Assembly: GCA_947253765.1 (NCBI GenBank)
Contig: CAMYAK010000002.1
Span: 124,001-188,000 of the forward strand
From: an uncultured Tissierellia bacterium
Lineage (GTDB): Bacteria > Bacillota > Clostridia > Tissierellales > Peptoniphilaceae
Length of the DNA: 64,000 nt
Direction: 5' to 3'
The notes beneath the pieces are model-generated. The model saw nothing but the letters and a program-made list of their open reading frames with translations, was not told where the DNA came from and ran no database searches. Position 1 is the first letter of the stretch, and every line of letters begins with the position of its first letter. A program made the position numbers and the translations under genes. Below, one piece after another: positions 1 to 8,686 of this stretch.

Positions 1-756
1 GGCGACAGGACCTTGTTAAGGGAAAATACAGTTACAATAGTAGGAACCAGGAAGGCCTCAACATATGGTTTGAAGACAGCCTTTGACTTTTCAAAGAAGT
101 TCTCAATTAATGGCTATGTTGTTGTATCAGGTTTGGCCTTGGGTATAGATGCTGCTTGTCACAGAGGGGCCTTAGATGGCTCAGGCAAAACAATAGCGGT
201 TGAACCTTGCGGTATTGACCGAATATATCCTGGAGCTCATAGGGGGCTGGCCAAAAAAATTATGCAGAAAGGTTTGATTATAAGCGAGTTTCCACCCGGA
301 TCTGAGGCAAAAAAGTACCATTTTATTATGAGGAATAGGATATTGTCAGGCCTATCCGGAACCAGCCTGGTTGTTGAGTCGGGATTAAAATCAGGAAGTA
401 TGATCACTGCAAACTGTGCGGCTGACCAGGGTAGGAACCTTTATGCCATACCCGGAAACATTGACCAACCCAGGAGTCAAGGCTGTAACTATCTAATTAG
501 GAACGGGGCAATTCTGGTATCAAAGTTTGAGGACATGGCTGAGGATTTAAATATAAGTTTGAATAACGTAAACCCTGTAGAAGGTAATGGGACGAAGGAA
601 AGAATATTGGCAGACTTGAAAAATGACCCAATGAGGCTTGATGATTTGAAGTATAGATTGGACCTGGACTATCCCGACCTTTGGTCGTCAATAACTTTAT
701 TGGAGTTAAGAGGTAAGATTTATAAGGACGGGAGCGGGTATTATCATGCTACGTGA
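1..756 (+). CDS. dprA: DNA processing protein DprA (5' end outside the window)
   Basis: DprA loads RecA onto incoming single-stranded DNA during natural transformation. The reading frame is open from base 1, so the N-terminus lies upstream; the TTG at 13 is only the first possible start codon in the window and is not the real start. The Rossmann-like DprA core is clear: GTRKAS near the beginning, SGLALGIDAACH, a CGIDRIYP stretch, RNRILSGLS, VVESGLKSGSMITA and a YAIPGNID motif. The usual AVLGCG is AVEPCG here. The last 60 residues look like the winged-helix DprA C-terminal domain. The gene lies directly ahead of topA, a very common arrangement in Bacillota. Identification is firm; only the N-terminal part cannot be assessed. 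Confidence 0.93.
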   Translation, partial: GDRTLLRENTVTIVGTRKASTYGLKTAFDFSKKFSINGYVVVSGLALGIDAACHRGALDGSGKTIAVEPCGIDRIYPGAHRGLAKKIMQKGLIISEFPPGSEAKKYHFIMRNRILSGLSGTSLVVESGLKSGSMITANCAADQGRNLYAIPGNIDQPRSQGCNYLIRNGAILVSKFEDMAEDLNISLNNVNPVEGNGTKERILADLKNDPMRLDDLKYRLDLDYPDLWSSITLLELRGKIYKDGSGYYHAT

Positions 757-781
757 GCTTTTATTGTGCTTAAATTTATGA

Positions 782-810
782 TTTATACATAATTGATTTG
801 ATTTTATAAT
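782..810 (+). promoter_or_regulatory. Probable sigma-A promoter of topA
   Basis: TTTATA at 782-787 and a perfect TATAAT at 805-810 are separated by 17 bases in a very AT-rich gap between dprA and topA. A second TATAAT follows immediately at 811-816 but has no -35 at suitable distance. Placement is from the bases alone. Confidence 0.5.
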
Positions 811-876
811 TATAATAATTAAAATGTTATAGTTAGTGTTGTCATGTCAGATCTTGTTATGAAAAGGGAAGTTATA

Positions 877-2934
877 ATGAGCAAAAAATTAGTAATAGTG
901 GAATCGCCGACGAAAACAAAAACCATTTCCAAGATACTTGGAAAGGATTATAAAGTAATAGCCTCGAAGGGACATTTGAGGGATCTTCCAAAGTCAAGCT
1001 TCGGCGTGGATTTGGAAAACAATTTCGAACCCAAATACATAAATGTAAGAGGAAAGGCGCCCACCATTAACTTTATTAAAAAAGAGCATAAAAACGCCGA
1101 TCAAACATTCTTGGCAACCGACCCTGATAGGGAGGGAGAGGCCATATCATGGCACCTTGCCCACCTATTGGGAATGGATCCGGAATCCGCCAACAGGGTC
1201 AGTTTTCGCGAGATAACTAAGGAAGGTGTTAAGGAGGGTATCAGCAAGCCAAGAAAACTTGACCTGGACCTTGTTGACGCCCAGCAGGCGCGCAGGGTCA
1301 TGGACAGGATTGTGGGCTATGAGATCTCCCCGATTTTATGGACGAAGGTAAAGTCGGGCTTATCAGCCGGAAGGGTTCAGTCTGTTGCCCTAAGACTCAT
1401 TGTCGAAAGGGAAAGAGAAATAGAGGCTTTTGAACCTAAGGAGTATTGGACCGTACACTCAACACACAATAGGGATAAGATAAATTTTGAAACAGAATTT
1501 TATGGATTTAAAAACGGCGAAAAATCCAAGAAATTTGAAATAGAAAACCAAGATGAGGCTGACAGGATTATCAATGAATTGGGAGAAGAATTTAGGGTTT
1601 TAGGGCTTAAAAAGACCACTAAAAAAAGAAGGCCATATGCTCCTTTTACAACCTCAACCCTGCAGCAGGAGGCTTCGGGCAAGTTAAATTTCACGACATC
1701 AAAAACAATGATGTTGGCCCAGCAGCTATATGAAGGTGTGTCTACTTCGGAGGGTCAAACCGGTCTTATTACCTATATGAGAACAGACTCAACTCGTCTA
1801 TCACATGACTTTACCTCAATGGCTAAAAAGTATATTGAAAAGAATTGGGGGAAAAACTATGCCGGGCGAGAAACATCTTATGGCGGAAAGAAAACCAATA
1901 CCCAGGATGCCCATGAAGCCATAAGGCCGACATCGGTAGAAAGGGATCCGGAAAGTTTAAAGGATTATCTGACCAAGGACCAATACAGGCTATATAAGCT
2001 CATATGGGACAGGGCGGTAGCTTCACAAATGAAGGCTTCGAGTTATAAATCTACAAATGTTGAACTTATTAATGGGAATGCTGTTTTTAAGGTAAACGGC
2101 ATAGAACCTGATTTTGACGGATTTCAAAAGTTGTGGCCTGTTAATGAAAATGCCCTCCTCCTGCCTGAATTGGCGGAAGGAGATATCCTTACTGCAGTAA
2201 AAGTTGATAAAAGACAGCATTTCACACAGCCCCCGGCAAGGTATTCCGAGGCGAGTTTGGTAAAGAGCCTTGAACAAAACGGCATTGGCCGACCATCAAC
2301 TTATGCCGGAATTATCAAGTCTGTCCAAAATAGGCGTTACGCCGTTATAAAGAAAAAATATTTTTATCCGACAGAACTTGGTATAGCCACCAATGACCTT
2401 CTTGAGAAGAATTTTCCGGACATAATAAATATAAATTTCACAGCGGAAATGGAAAAAAGATTGGACGATGTGGCCGATGGCAATATGAACTGGAAAGAGC
2501 TTATGGCCAGGTTTTATTCAATATTCTCTGAAGATTTAGAGAAGGCCAAGGCCGACAAGGACAGCTATAAGGTTAAAGACAAGCCGACAGGTGAGAAGTG
2601 CCCCGAGTGCGGACATGATCTCGTATATAAAAACGGCAGAAACGGAAGTTTTATTGCCTGCTCAAATTTCCCCGACTGTAAATTCACCAAGTCTATTGTT
2701 AAAACCTTGGGAATTAAGTGCCCTAAATGTGGCGGAGATATGGTGGAAAAAGTCTCAAAGAGGGGCAAGGTCTTCTACGGATGCTCAAATTATCCTGAAT
2801 GCGATTACGCCACCTGGGATAAACCGACAGGGGAAATATGCCCCAAATGCGGAGACCTGATGGTCCATAAGAAAAACAGAAAGGTTGATAAGATCATCTG
2901 CTCCAATGAAAAATGTGAAAACCACGAAATTTAG
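877..2934 (+). CDS. topA: DNA topoisomerase I (type IA)
   Basis: This enzyme relaxes negative supercoils by cutting one strand through a tyrosine phosphodiester link. The protein is 685 residues if started at 877, where GGGAAG lies a few bases upstream and the sequence begins MSKKLVIVESPTK, as in relatives; an in-frame ATG at 844 would add 11 residues without a good ribosome binding site. The N-terminal TOPRIM domain has the glutamate of VESPTK and DPDREGEA. The catalytic tyrosine is in LITYMRTDS. Near the end are three cysteine-rich zinc-ribbon modules starting at CPECG, CPKCG and CPKCG, the last with a shortened CSNEKCENH. Everything needed for activity appears present. It follows dprA and precedes rpsB. 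Confidence 0.97.
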   Translation: MSKKLVIVESPTKTKTISKILGKDYKVIASKGHLRDLPKSSFGVDLENNFEPKYINVRGKAPTINFIKKEHKNADQTFLATDPDREGEAISWHLAHLLGMDPESANRVSFREITKEGVKEGISKPRKLDLDLVDAQQARRVMDRIVGYEISPILWTKVKSGLSAGRVQSVALRLIVEREREIEAFEPKEYWTVHSTHNRDKINFETEFYGFKNGEKSKKFEIENQDEADRIINELGEEFRVLGLKKTTKKRRPYAPFTTSTLQQEASGKLNFTTSKTMMLAQQLYEGVSTSEGQTGLITYMRTDSTRLSHDFTSMAKKYIEKNWGKNYAGRETSYGGKKTNTQDAHEAIRPTSVERDPESLKDYLTKDQYRLYKLIWDRAVASQMKASSYKSTNVELINGNAVFKVNGIEPDFDGFQKLWPVNENALLLPELAEGDILTAVKVDKRQHFTQPPARYSEASLVKSLEQNGIGRPSTYAGIIKSVQNRRYAVIKKKYFYPTELGIATNDLLEKNFPDIININFTAEMEKRLDDVADGNMNWKELMARFYSIFSEDLEKAKADKDSYKVKDKPTGEKCPECGHDLVYKNGRNGSFIACSNFPDCKFTKSIVKTLGIKCPKCGGDMVEKVSKRGKVFYGCSNYPECDYATWDKPTGEICPKCGDLMVHKKNRKVDKIICSNEKCENHEI

Positions 2935-2954
2935 CCGAAAAATCAGGAAAAAAA

Positions 2955-2983
2955 TTGAAATATAGGGAAAATTTTTATATAAT
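2955..2983 (+). promoter_or_regulatory. Strong sigma-A promoter of rpsB-tsf
   Basis: TTGAAA at 2955-2960 and TATAAT at 2978-2983 are spaced by exactly 17 bases. Transcription would begin near 2990, leaving a leader of about 95 bases before rpsB. Confidence 0.8.
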
Positions 2984-2996
2984 TATTGGGTATGTC

Positions 2997-3026
2997 GCAC
3001 AGCCTTGAATATCCGAAGCAGTGTGC
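2997..3026 (+). promoter_or_regulatory. Possible structured 5' leader of rpsB
   Basis: GCACA at 2997-3001 can pair with TGTGC at 3022-3026 in the leader between the promoter and rpsB, with a 20-base loop. Ribosomal protein operons are often controlled by binding of their product to such leaders. A role for S2 here is inference from position only; the stem is short. Confidence 0.25.
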
Positions 3027-3084
3027 CTTTTAGGTTTGCCAGGATTTGAGAGGACTGGAGGAATAAAACACAGGAGGAAAAGTA

Positions 3085-3879
3085 ATGTCAGTATTAAGTA
3101 TGAAAAGTTTGTTGGAAGCAGGCGTCCATTTTGGACATCAAACAAGGAGATGGAATCCTAAAATGGCTCCATATATCTTTACGGAGCGCAACGGAATCCA
3201 CATTATTGATCTTTCAAAGACCATGAAATTGATCGATGACGCCTATGAAGCAGTACGTCAGTGTTCAGCAGACGGCGGAAAAATTCTTTTCGTCGGAACA
3301 AAGAAACAGGCCCAGGATTCAATTGAAATCCAGGCTAAACGCTGCAACCAGTACTATGTAAACCAGCGTTGGATGGGCGGAATGCTTACAAACTTCCAGA
3401 CAATCAAAAAGAGCATTAAAAGGTTGGAAGAGATCGAGAAAATGAAGGAAGACGGAACATATGACGTCCTTCCAAAAAAAGAAGTGGCCCAGCTGGAACA
3501 TGAACACGAAAAATTAGATCGTTTCTTGGGCGGAATCAGGGATATGAACGGTCTTCCCGACCTGATTTTCATAGTTGATCCAAAGAAAGAACATATCGCA
3601 ATTAATGAAGCTTTAAAACTTGATATCCCGGTAGTAGCCATTCTGGATACAAATGCAGACCCTGACCAGGTAACCTATCCTATAGCCGGAAATGACGATG
3701 CAATTCGTTCGGTTAAACTGATAACAGCAGCTATGGCTGATGCTGTTCTTGAAGGTAGGCAGGGGCTCCAGATGGAAGATGAGGATACTTCAGCTCAGGC
3801 TGATGAAGAAAATGAAGTCGAACCTGAAGAGGAAGAAGTCGATGATATTGACGAAGAGATAGATGAAGAAGAAAATTAA
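3085..3879 (+). CDS. rpsB: 30S ribosomal protein S2
   Basis: S2 is a late-assembling protein on the back of the 30S subunit and helps anchor S1. The start [19 protein letters not shown] matches the family, and the site AGGAGGAAA precedes the ATG. Conserved blocks include NPKMAPYIF, the FVGTKKQAQ stretch, [10 protein letters not shown] and [13 protein letters not shown]. At 264 residues it is longer than the roughly 235-250 of most relatives because of a C-terminal tail of about 35 residues in which 22 are Asp or Glu and none is basic. It has its own strong promoter and is followed 24 bases later by tsf, as in most bacteria. Confidence 0.98.
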   Translation: MSVLSMKSLLEAGVHFGHQTRRWNPKMAPYIFTERNGIHIIDLSKTMKLIDDAYEAVRQCSADGGKILFVGTKKQAQDSIEIQAKRCNQYYVNQRWMGGMLTNFQTIKKSIKRLEEIEKMKEDGTYDVLPKKEVAQLEHEHEKLDRFLGGIRDMNGLPDLIFIVDPKKEHIAINEALKLDIPVVAILDTNADPDQVTYPIAGNDDAIRSVKLITAAMADAVLEGRQGLQMEDEDTSAQADEENEVEPEEEEVDDIDEEIDEEEN

Positions 3880-3903
3880 TTTAATTTTTAAAGGGGGACG
3901 TAT

Positions 3904-4569
3904 ATGAATATTACAGCTCAAATGGTAAAAGAACTTCGTGAAATGTCCGGCGCCGGAATGATGGATTGCAAGAAGGCTTTACAGGATACAGACGGTGATA
4001 TTGACAAGGCTGCGGACCTTTTAAGGGAAAGAGGAATTGCCAAGTCAGTTAAAAAGGGATCAAGATTGGCCGCTGAGGGCATTATTGATTCATATGTTCA
4101 TAATAATAAGATCGGTGTTTTGATCGAAGTCAACACAGAAACAGATTTTGCCGCAAAAAATGATGATTTCAAGAATTTCGTTCACCAGCTTTGCTTGCAC
4201 ATTGCATCAATGAATCCTAAATATGTTTCTTCAGAAGATGTTCCAAAGGATGAAATTGAGCATGAAAAAAGCATTCTTATTGAACAGGCTATGAACGAGG
4301 GTCAGAATATTCCTGAAGACAAGCGCCGCTTTGTTGCAGAGAAAAAGGTTGAAGGCCGTCTTGAAAAATATCTTGAAGAGATTTGCTTATTGAACCAGAA
4401 GTTTGTTCTTGATAATGACAAGTCTGTAGATACAATCCGCAAAGAGCTGATTGCTAAAATCGGAGAGAATATCGTAATTCGTCGCTTCGTACGTTATGAG
4501 GTAGGAGAAGGACTTGAAAAAAAAGAAGAGAACTTCGCAGAAGAAGTTGCTAAGCAGATCAACGGCTAA
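3904..4569 (+). CDS. tsf: Elongation factor Ts
   Basis: EF-Ts exchanges GDP for GTP on EF-Tu. The protein begins MNITAQMVKELREMSGAGMMD, the hallmark N-terminal UBA-like module, followed by CKKAL and the ETDFAAKNDDF motif that contacts EF-Tu. It is 221 residues, much shorter than the about 290 of Escherichia coli or Bacillus EF-Ts. The core domain appears as a single compact unit, as in the short EF-Ts of Thermus and some Clostridia, so this is a known short form and not a truncation. RBS AAGGGGG lies before the ATG. It is cotranscribed with rpsB and followed by a terminator. Confidence 0.96.
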   Translation: MNITAQMVKELREMSGAGMMDCKKALQDTDGDIDKAADLLRERGIAKSVKKGSRLAAEGIIDSYVHNNKIGVLIEVNTETDFAAKNDDFKNFVHQLCLHIASMNPKYVSSEDVPKDEIEHEKSILIEQAMNEGQNIPEDKRRFVAEKKVEGRLEKYLEEICLLNQKFVLDNDKSVDTIRKELIAKIGENIVIRRFVRYEVGEGLEKKEENFAEEVAKQING

Positions 4570-4630
4570 TCTTTAAGTATTCCAAATTTGTAGGTTAGCA
4601 TGTCGGATTTGACTTAAATAAGCTTAATAA

Positions 4631-4669
4631 GGGGAAGAGACATGAAGACTGTTTCTTCCCCTCTTTTTT
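4631..4669 (+). terminator. Intrinsic terminator after rpsB-tsf
   Basis: GGGGAAGAGA (4631-4640) pairs with TTTCTTCCCC (4652-4661) around an 11-base loop and is followed by CTTTTTT. Confidence 0.88.
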
Positions 4670-4670
4670 G

Positions 4671-4679
4671 TGATAGAAT
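4671..4679 (+). promoter_or_regulatory. Extended -10 promoter of pyrH-frr
   Basis: TGATAGAAT has the TGn extension directly before TAGAAT. It sits immediately after the tsf terminator and 33 bases before pyrH. No good -35 is seen, which is usual for extended -10 promoters. Confidence 0.5.
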
Positions 4680-4711
4680 TTATTGGAGAAAGTTTTCAGG
4701 AGAGGGGAAAT

Positions 4712-5425
4712 ATGTTTAATTACAAAAGAATTGTTCTTAAGCTGTCCGGGGAAGCTCTTTCCGGGCCCAATAAAACAGGATTGGATGATCAGACCATCGA
4801 AAGGATTTGCCGTTCCATCAAAAATGTTCATGATAAGGGAATTGAAATGGCAATAGTAGTCGGAGGCGGAAACTTCTGGAGAGGACGTTCTTCAACAAAC
4901 ATAGATAGGGCCTCTTCTGACCATATGGGCATGTTGGGAACGGTTATAAATGCACTGAGGGTCCAAGCTTCCCTTGAGGAGATAGGTGTTGAGACCAGGG
5001 TTCAGACAGCAATACAAATGCAGGAAGTAGCGGAACCATACATCAGAAGAAGAGCTCTAAGACATATTGAAAAGGGCAGGATAGTAATTTTCGGTGCGGG
5101 TACGGGACTACCATATTTTTCAACAGATACAACAGCCGCATTGAGGGCTCTGGAAATCGATGCTGATTGTATTTTGGTAGGTAAAACCGGAACTGATGCT
5201 GTTTATGACAAGGACCCGAACCTGTATGAGGATGCCAAGAAATTTGAAAAATTGGATTTCAGGCAAGTCCTTAATTTAGGCTTGACTGTAATGGACTCCA
5301 CTGCCACATCATTGGCAATGGATAATAAGCTGCCAATTATAGTGTTCGGAATTGATGATCCCGAAAATATGGAAAAAATTGTGGCCGGTGAAAAACTCGG
5401 GACTTTAATATCGTCGGAAGATTAG
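4712..5425 (+). CDS. pyrH: UMP kinase
   Basis: Phosphorylates UMP to UDP with ATP, in pyrimidine nucleotide synthesis. The 237-residue protein is of the amino-acid kinase fold: [13 protein letters not shown] at the start, the [10 protein letters not shown] glycine loop, [29 protein letters not shown], and [12 protein letters not shown]. The ATG at 4712 is preceded by AGGAGAGGGG; an upstream in-frame GTG at 4670 lies inside the promoter and would be spurious. Conserved position between tsf and frr. Nothing unusual. Confidence 0.97.
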   Translation: MFNYKRIVLKLSGEALSGPNKTGLDDQTIERICRSIKNVHDKGIEMAIVVGGGNFWRGRSSTNIDRASSDHMGMLGTVINALRVQASLEEIGVETRVQTAIQMQEVAEPYIRRRALRHIEKGRIVIFGAGTGLPYFSTDTTAALRALEIDADCILVGKTGTDAVYDKDPNLYEDAKKFEKLDFRQVLNLGLTVMDSTATSLAMDNKLPIIVFGIDDPENMEKIVAGEKLGTLISSED

Positions 5426-5464
5426 TTTTAGTAGCCAATATAAAAAATATATAAGGAGATAGTT

Positions 5465-6016
5465 ATGTTTGACGAAAAAAAATATGAAGGCAGAATGAAA
5501 TCCTCTATTGACCACTTCTCGGAAAATTTACAGAATATCAGGGCCGGAAGGGCCAATCCAAAGCTTATAGAGAAAATCACATTTTCATATTATGGTGTTG
5601 ACACCCCGATAAATCAGGCGGCAACAATAAATGTCCCCGAAGCAAGGATGCTGACCATAACTCCTTGGGATAAGAATAATGTTAAATCCATAGAAAAAGC
5701 TATATTGTCATCCGAATTGGGTATCACACCTTCTAATGACGGAACTATGATAAGACTGCCTTTCCCGGCCTTGACCGAGGAAAGAAGGAAGGAACTGGTA
5801 AAAGAAGTTTCAGGCCAATCGGAAGAAGCAAAGATCGCTATAAGGAATATTCGCCGTGAGGCCATGGACGAAATTAAAAAGGCTGAAAAAAACAAAGAAA
5901 TGTCCGAAGATGACCGCTACGTTGAAGAAGAAGCTATGCAGAAATTAACGGACAAATATATTGAAGAAATAGAGAAGATAGGAAGCAAGAAAGAAAAGGA
6001 ACTGATGGAAATCTAG
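5465..6016 (+). CDS. frr: Ribosome recycling factor
   Basis: With EF-G it splits post-termination ribosomes. The protein is 183 residues, the normal family length. It shows the typical three-helix-bundle arms: a start with the IRAGRANPKL stretch, then ATINVPEARMLTITPWD, and in the second half LTEERRKELVKEV and VRNIRR-like IRNIRREA. RBS AAGGAG precedes the ATG. It is cotranscribed with pyrH. Confidence 0.97.
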   Translation: MFDEKKYEGRMKSSIDHFSENLQNIRAGRANPKLIEKITFSYYGVDTPINQAATINVPEARMLTITPWDKNNVKSIEKAILSSELGITPSNDGTMIRLPFPALTEERRKELVKEVSGQSEEAKIAIRNIRREAMDEIKKAEKNKEMSEDDRYVEEEAMQKLTDKYIEEIEKIGSKKEKELMEI

Positions 6017-6048
6017 TTCTTATATTTAATAAGAGGACGGACAGGATA

Positions 6049-6756
6049 TTGACTGGTAGAGAAGATAAAAAGCTAAGGCACCTTGGCATAATTCTGGATG
6101 GCAATGGACGATGGGCTCAAGCTCGAGGTCTTGAAAGGACAAAGGGGCATGAGGCCGGAATGGAAAATGTCGTCAGGATAAGTAGGGAATGCATGAAACA
6201 AGGCATTGAGGTCTTAAGCCTCTATGCCTTTTCAACTGAAAACTGGAAAAGGTCCTCTAATGAGGTGTCTTCCCTTATGAAGCTCATCGTGGTTTTTGTA
6301 AAAAGTCATCTCGCAGAGCTCATAGCAGATGATGCCAAACTGACGATAATGGGGGATATCTCACGCTTGCCTTTTGCTTCCAGGTCTGCTGTAAAGTATG
6401 CCATGGAAAAGACAAAAAATAACAAGAGCATGGTACTTAATATAGCTTTAAACTATGGCGGCAGGGATGAGATTATAAGGGCATGTAAAAAGCTCTATAA
6501 TTCAGGATTTGATTTCAACGAGCTGGATGAAGATCAGCTTGATAATGAGATAGACACTTCGGGTTTGGCACCCCTGGATTTCATCATCAGAACAGGCGGA
6601 GAAAGGAGATTGTCGAATTTCATGACCTGGCAATCAGCCTATGCCGAGCTTTATTTTACTGAAACACTCTGGCCGGATTTCAGCAGGGAAGACCTGCTGC
6701 AAGCCCTTGATGATTTCAGCAAGAGACAAAGGCGCTTTGGAGGTGTTGATGAGTAA
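6049..6756 (+). CDS. uppS: Undecaprenyl diphosphate synthase (cis-prenyltransferase)
   Basis: Condenses isopentenyl diphosphate onto farnesyl diphosphate to make the lipid carrier for peptidoglycan and teichoic acids. It is 235 residues. The catalytic aspartate is in ILDGNGRWA near residue 19, followed by the HxxG region of KGHEAG, the LYAFSTENW motif, and the IRTGGERRLSNF and WPDF motifs at the C-terminus. No ATG is available at the N-terminus; the start is a TTG at 6049, with AGAGGA about 11 bases upstream. Its last 8 bases overlap the start of cdsA, so the two are translationally coupled. Confidence 0.95.
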   Translation: MTGREDKKLRHLGIILDGNGRWAQARGLERTKGHEAGMENVVRISRECMKQGIEVLSLYAFSTENWKRSSNEVSSLMKLIVVFVKSHLAELIADDAKLTIMGDISRLPFASRSAVKYAMEKTKNNKSMVLNIALNYGGRDEIIRACKKLYNSGFDFNELDEDQLDNEIDTSGLAPLDFIIRTGGERRLSNFMTWQSAYAELYFTETLWPDFSREDLLQALDDFSKRQRRFGGVDE

Positions 6757-7534
6757 ACTTGTTTCACGCCTTTATACGGGCATAGTAATGGTTATCTTCG
6801 GATTTGTGGTTATATTTAGCGAGAGAAGGTTGCTTTTATTTATAAATATATGGCTATTATCCACGCTTGCAATTATAGAAGTTTCAAATTGCATAAGTCC
6901 CAAGAAAAATAAATACAACAATATAACATTGCTGATTTTTAACAGTATATTGAACATTACCGGTTATTTTGGAAGTATCAATGCCTTTATGGGGGCACTT
7001 GCTTTCTTAATAATGCTGTTTTTTATAGGAATAATGCTTGATAAGGATAAGAAAATCAGGGAGCCTATTAATATTCTCTTTGCCCTGACCTATGTAAGCT
7101 TTCTTTTTTGCTTCTCATATTTCTATCCTGACAACCGCCAATCCTATCTTTTTATAGCCCTCCTGGTGTCATGGGGGACAGACAGCTTTGCTTATATTAT
7201 AGGATCCATGTTCGGGAAAAGGCACTTCAGCACGGTAAGCCCAAATAAAACCCTTGAGGGGTCAATAGGCGGCCTTATCGGCTCTGTCTTATTATGCTTA
7301 CTTGCAGGCTTCCATTTCCCTGAACTTAATAAGGAGTTTTTATTACTGGTCGGTTTTGTAGGAAGTGTTTTCTCACAACTTGGAGACCTCTTTGCATCAT
7401 ATCTTAAAAGGAGGCACAATTTAAAGGATTTCAGCCGACTCCTGAATGCCCATGGAGGCATTATGGATAGGTTTGATTCTGTAATTTTCGCAATACCGAC
7501 AGTTTGGTGTTTTTTGAAATTATTTAATTTTTAG
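6749..7534 (+). CDS. cdsA: Phosphatidate cytidylyltransferase (CDP-diacylglycerol synthase)
   Basis: Integral membrane enzyme that makes CDP-diacylglycerol from phosphatidic acid and CTP, feeding pgsA later in this window. The 261-residue protein has about seven or eight hydrophobic segments. The family signature is near the C-terminus: SYLKRRHNLKDFS then NAHGGIMDRFDS, in place of the usual PGHGG. SPNKTLEGSIGG is also conserved. The start is the ATG at 6749, which overlaps the uppS stop and has GGAGG 5 bases upstream. In many Bacillota dxr follows; here the next gene is rseP. Confidence 0.95.
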   Translation: MSKLVSRLYTGIVMVIFGFVVIFSERRLLLFINIWLLSTLAIIEVSNCISPKKNKYNNITLLIFNSILNITGYFGSINAFMGALAFLIMLFFIGIMLDKDKKIREPINILFALTYVSFLFCFSYFYPDNRQSYLFIALLVSWGTDSFAYIIGSMFGKRHFSTVSPNKTLEGSIGGLIGSVLLCLLAGFHFPELNKEFLLLVGFVGSVFSQLGDLFASYLKRRHNLKDFSRLLNAHGGIMDRFDSVIFAIPTVWCFLKLFNF

Positions 7535-7587
7535 TACAAACACTGATTAAACATAAATAACAGATAGGTAATTAGAATGAGGTAGTA

Positions 7588-8592
7588 ATGACTATAGTAA
7601 TAGCGCTTATAATTTTTATGCTGGTTGTCCTTTTGCATGAATTTGGGCACTTCATAGTAGCGAAAAAATCAGGGATAAAGGTAAATGAGTTTTCTGTGGG
7701 AATGGGTCCGGCCCTGTTTCAAAGGAAAAAGGGGGAAACCGTCTATTCACTCAGGGTACTTCCCCTTGGCGGATATTGTGCTATGGAAGGAGAAGACGAA
7801 GAGTCTCCGGATCCTGCATCTTATGACCTGGCATCACCTTCCAGGCGATTTTTTACTATATTGGCAGGCCCTCTCATGAATCTATTGGTCGCCTATGTCT
7901 GTTTTGCCTTATTTTTAGGTATAAACGGCAAGCCGATAGCCAAGGTTGCAAATTTTTCAGAAGATTCTCCCTTACTTGCGGCCGGAGCCAAGATTGGCGA
8001 CGAGGTAACAGCCCTTAACGGGGACAATGTCGAAAACTACGATGACATGATCAACCAACTTCAAAAAAAGGGCAAGGACCCCCTAAAAGTTACAATATAT
8101 AGGGTTGAAAACGGCCAGGGTAAGAGCATAGATCTGGAGTTGAAAGCAAGTGAAAATGGTGGAAAATACTTCTTGGGATTTTATGCTGATAGGGAGTCCG
8201 ACTTTTTATATGCAATAGTCGGCGGATTCACAACATTGGTGGAAAATTTCAAGCTCTTATTTGTAATCATAGGACGGCTAATAACAGGAAAACTTTCAAT
8301 GGGGGCAGTATCGGGACCCATTGGCGTGGTCAAGATGATAGGGGATGCTGCAAACCAAAGCTTTGCCTATCTGGTTTTCTTGACCGGATATATATCCTTA
8401 AACCTTGGATTTTTTAACCTCCTTCCAATACCTGCCCTGGACGGATCAAAGCTGATATTTATAGCTATTGAAAAGATAAGGGGCAAGGCTATTAAAAAGG
8501 AGACGGAGTCTAAAATTACCATGGCCGGATTTGCATTTTTGATGGGAATCCTGGTCTTGGTGTCTATTAAGGATGTAGTCAAGTTATTTTAA
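7588..8592 (+). CDS. rseP: Site-2 zinc metalloprotease RseP/RasP
   Basis: Membrane protease that cleaves transmembrane segments, for example anti-sigma factors and leftover signal peptides. The 334-residue protein has the HEFGHF zinc motif in the first membrane helix, a PDZ domain at about residues 110-190, and the second metal motif NLLPIPALDGSK. Three to four membrane segments are seen. RBS GAGG precedes the ATG at 7588. It sits 53 bases after cdsA, with dxr absent from between, and ahead of ispG. Confidence 0.95.
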   Translation: MTIVIALIIFMLVVLLHEFGHFIVAKKSGIKVNEFSVGMGPALFQRKKGETVYSLRVLPLGGYCAMEGEDEESPDPASYDLASPSRRFFTILAGPLMNLLVAYVCFALFLGINGKPIAKVANFSEDSPLLAAGAKIGDEVTALNGDNVENYDDMINQLQKKGKDPLKVTIYRVENGQGKSIDLELKASENGGKYFLGFYADRESDFLYAIVGGFTTLVENFKLLFVIIGRLITGKLSMGAVSGPIGVVKMIGDAANQSFAYLVFLTGYISLNLGFFNLLPIPALDGSKLIFIAIEKIRGKAIKKETESKITMAGFAFLMGILVLVSIKDVVKLF

Positions 8593-8617
8593 ATTTTGAA
8601 TTGTAAGATAATCATAT

Positions 8618-8665
8618 TTTCCCGGTTAGGAAAAAAGTCAATGTCGAATTTTTCTTGCCGGGAAA
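8618..8665 (+). other. Hairpin in the rseP-ispG gap
   Basis: TTTCCCGG (8618-8625) pairs with CCGGGAAA (8658-8665). Inside it AGGAAAA can pair with TTTTTCT to lengthen the stem. It is followed by TTTCTTT and then the ispG ribosome binding site, so it could act as a weak terminator or attenuator before ispG-polC. Function is inference. Confidence 0.45.
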
Positions 8666-8686
8666 TTTCTTTGAAAGGAGCTCTAG

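Noticed and set aside
3904..4569. EF-Ts taken as truncated
   Set aside because: The short single-core form is known in other bacteria and both the start and the end look natural.
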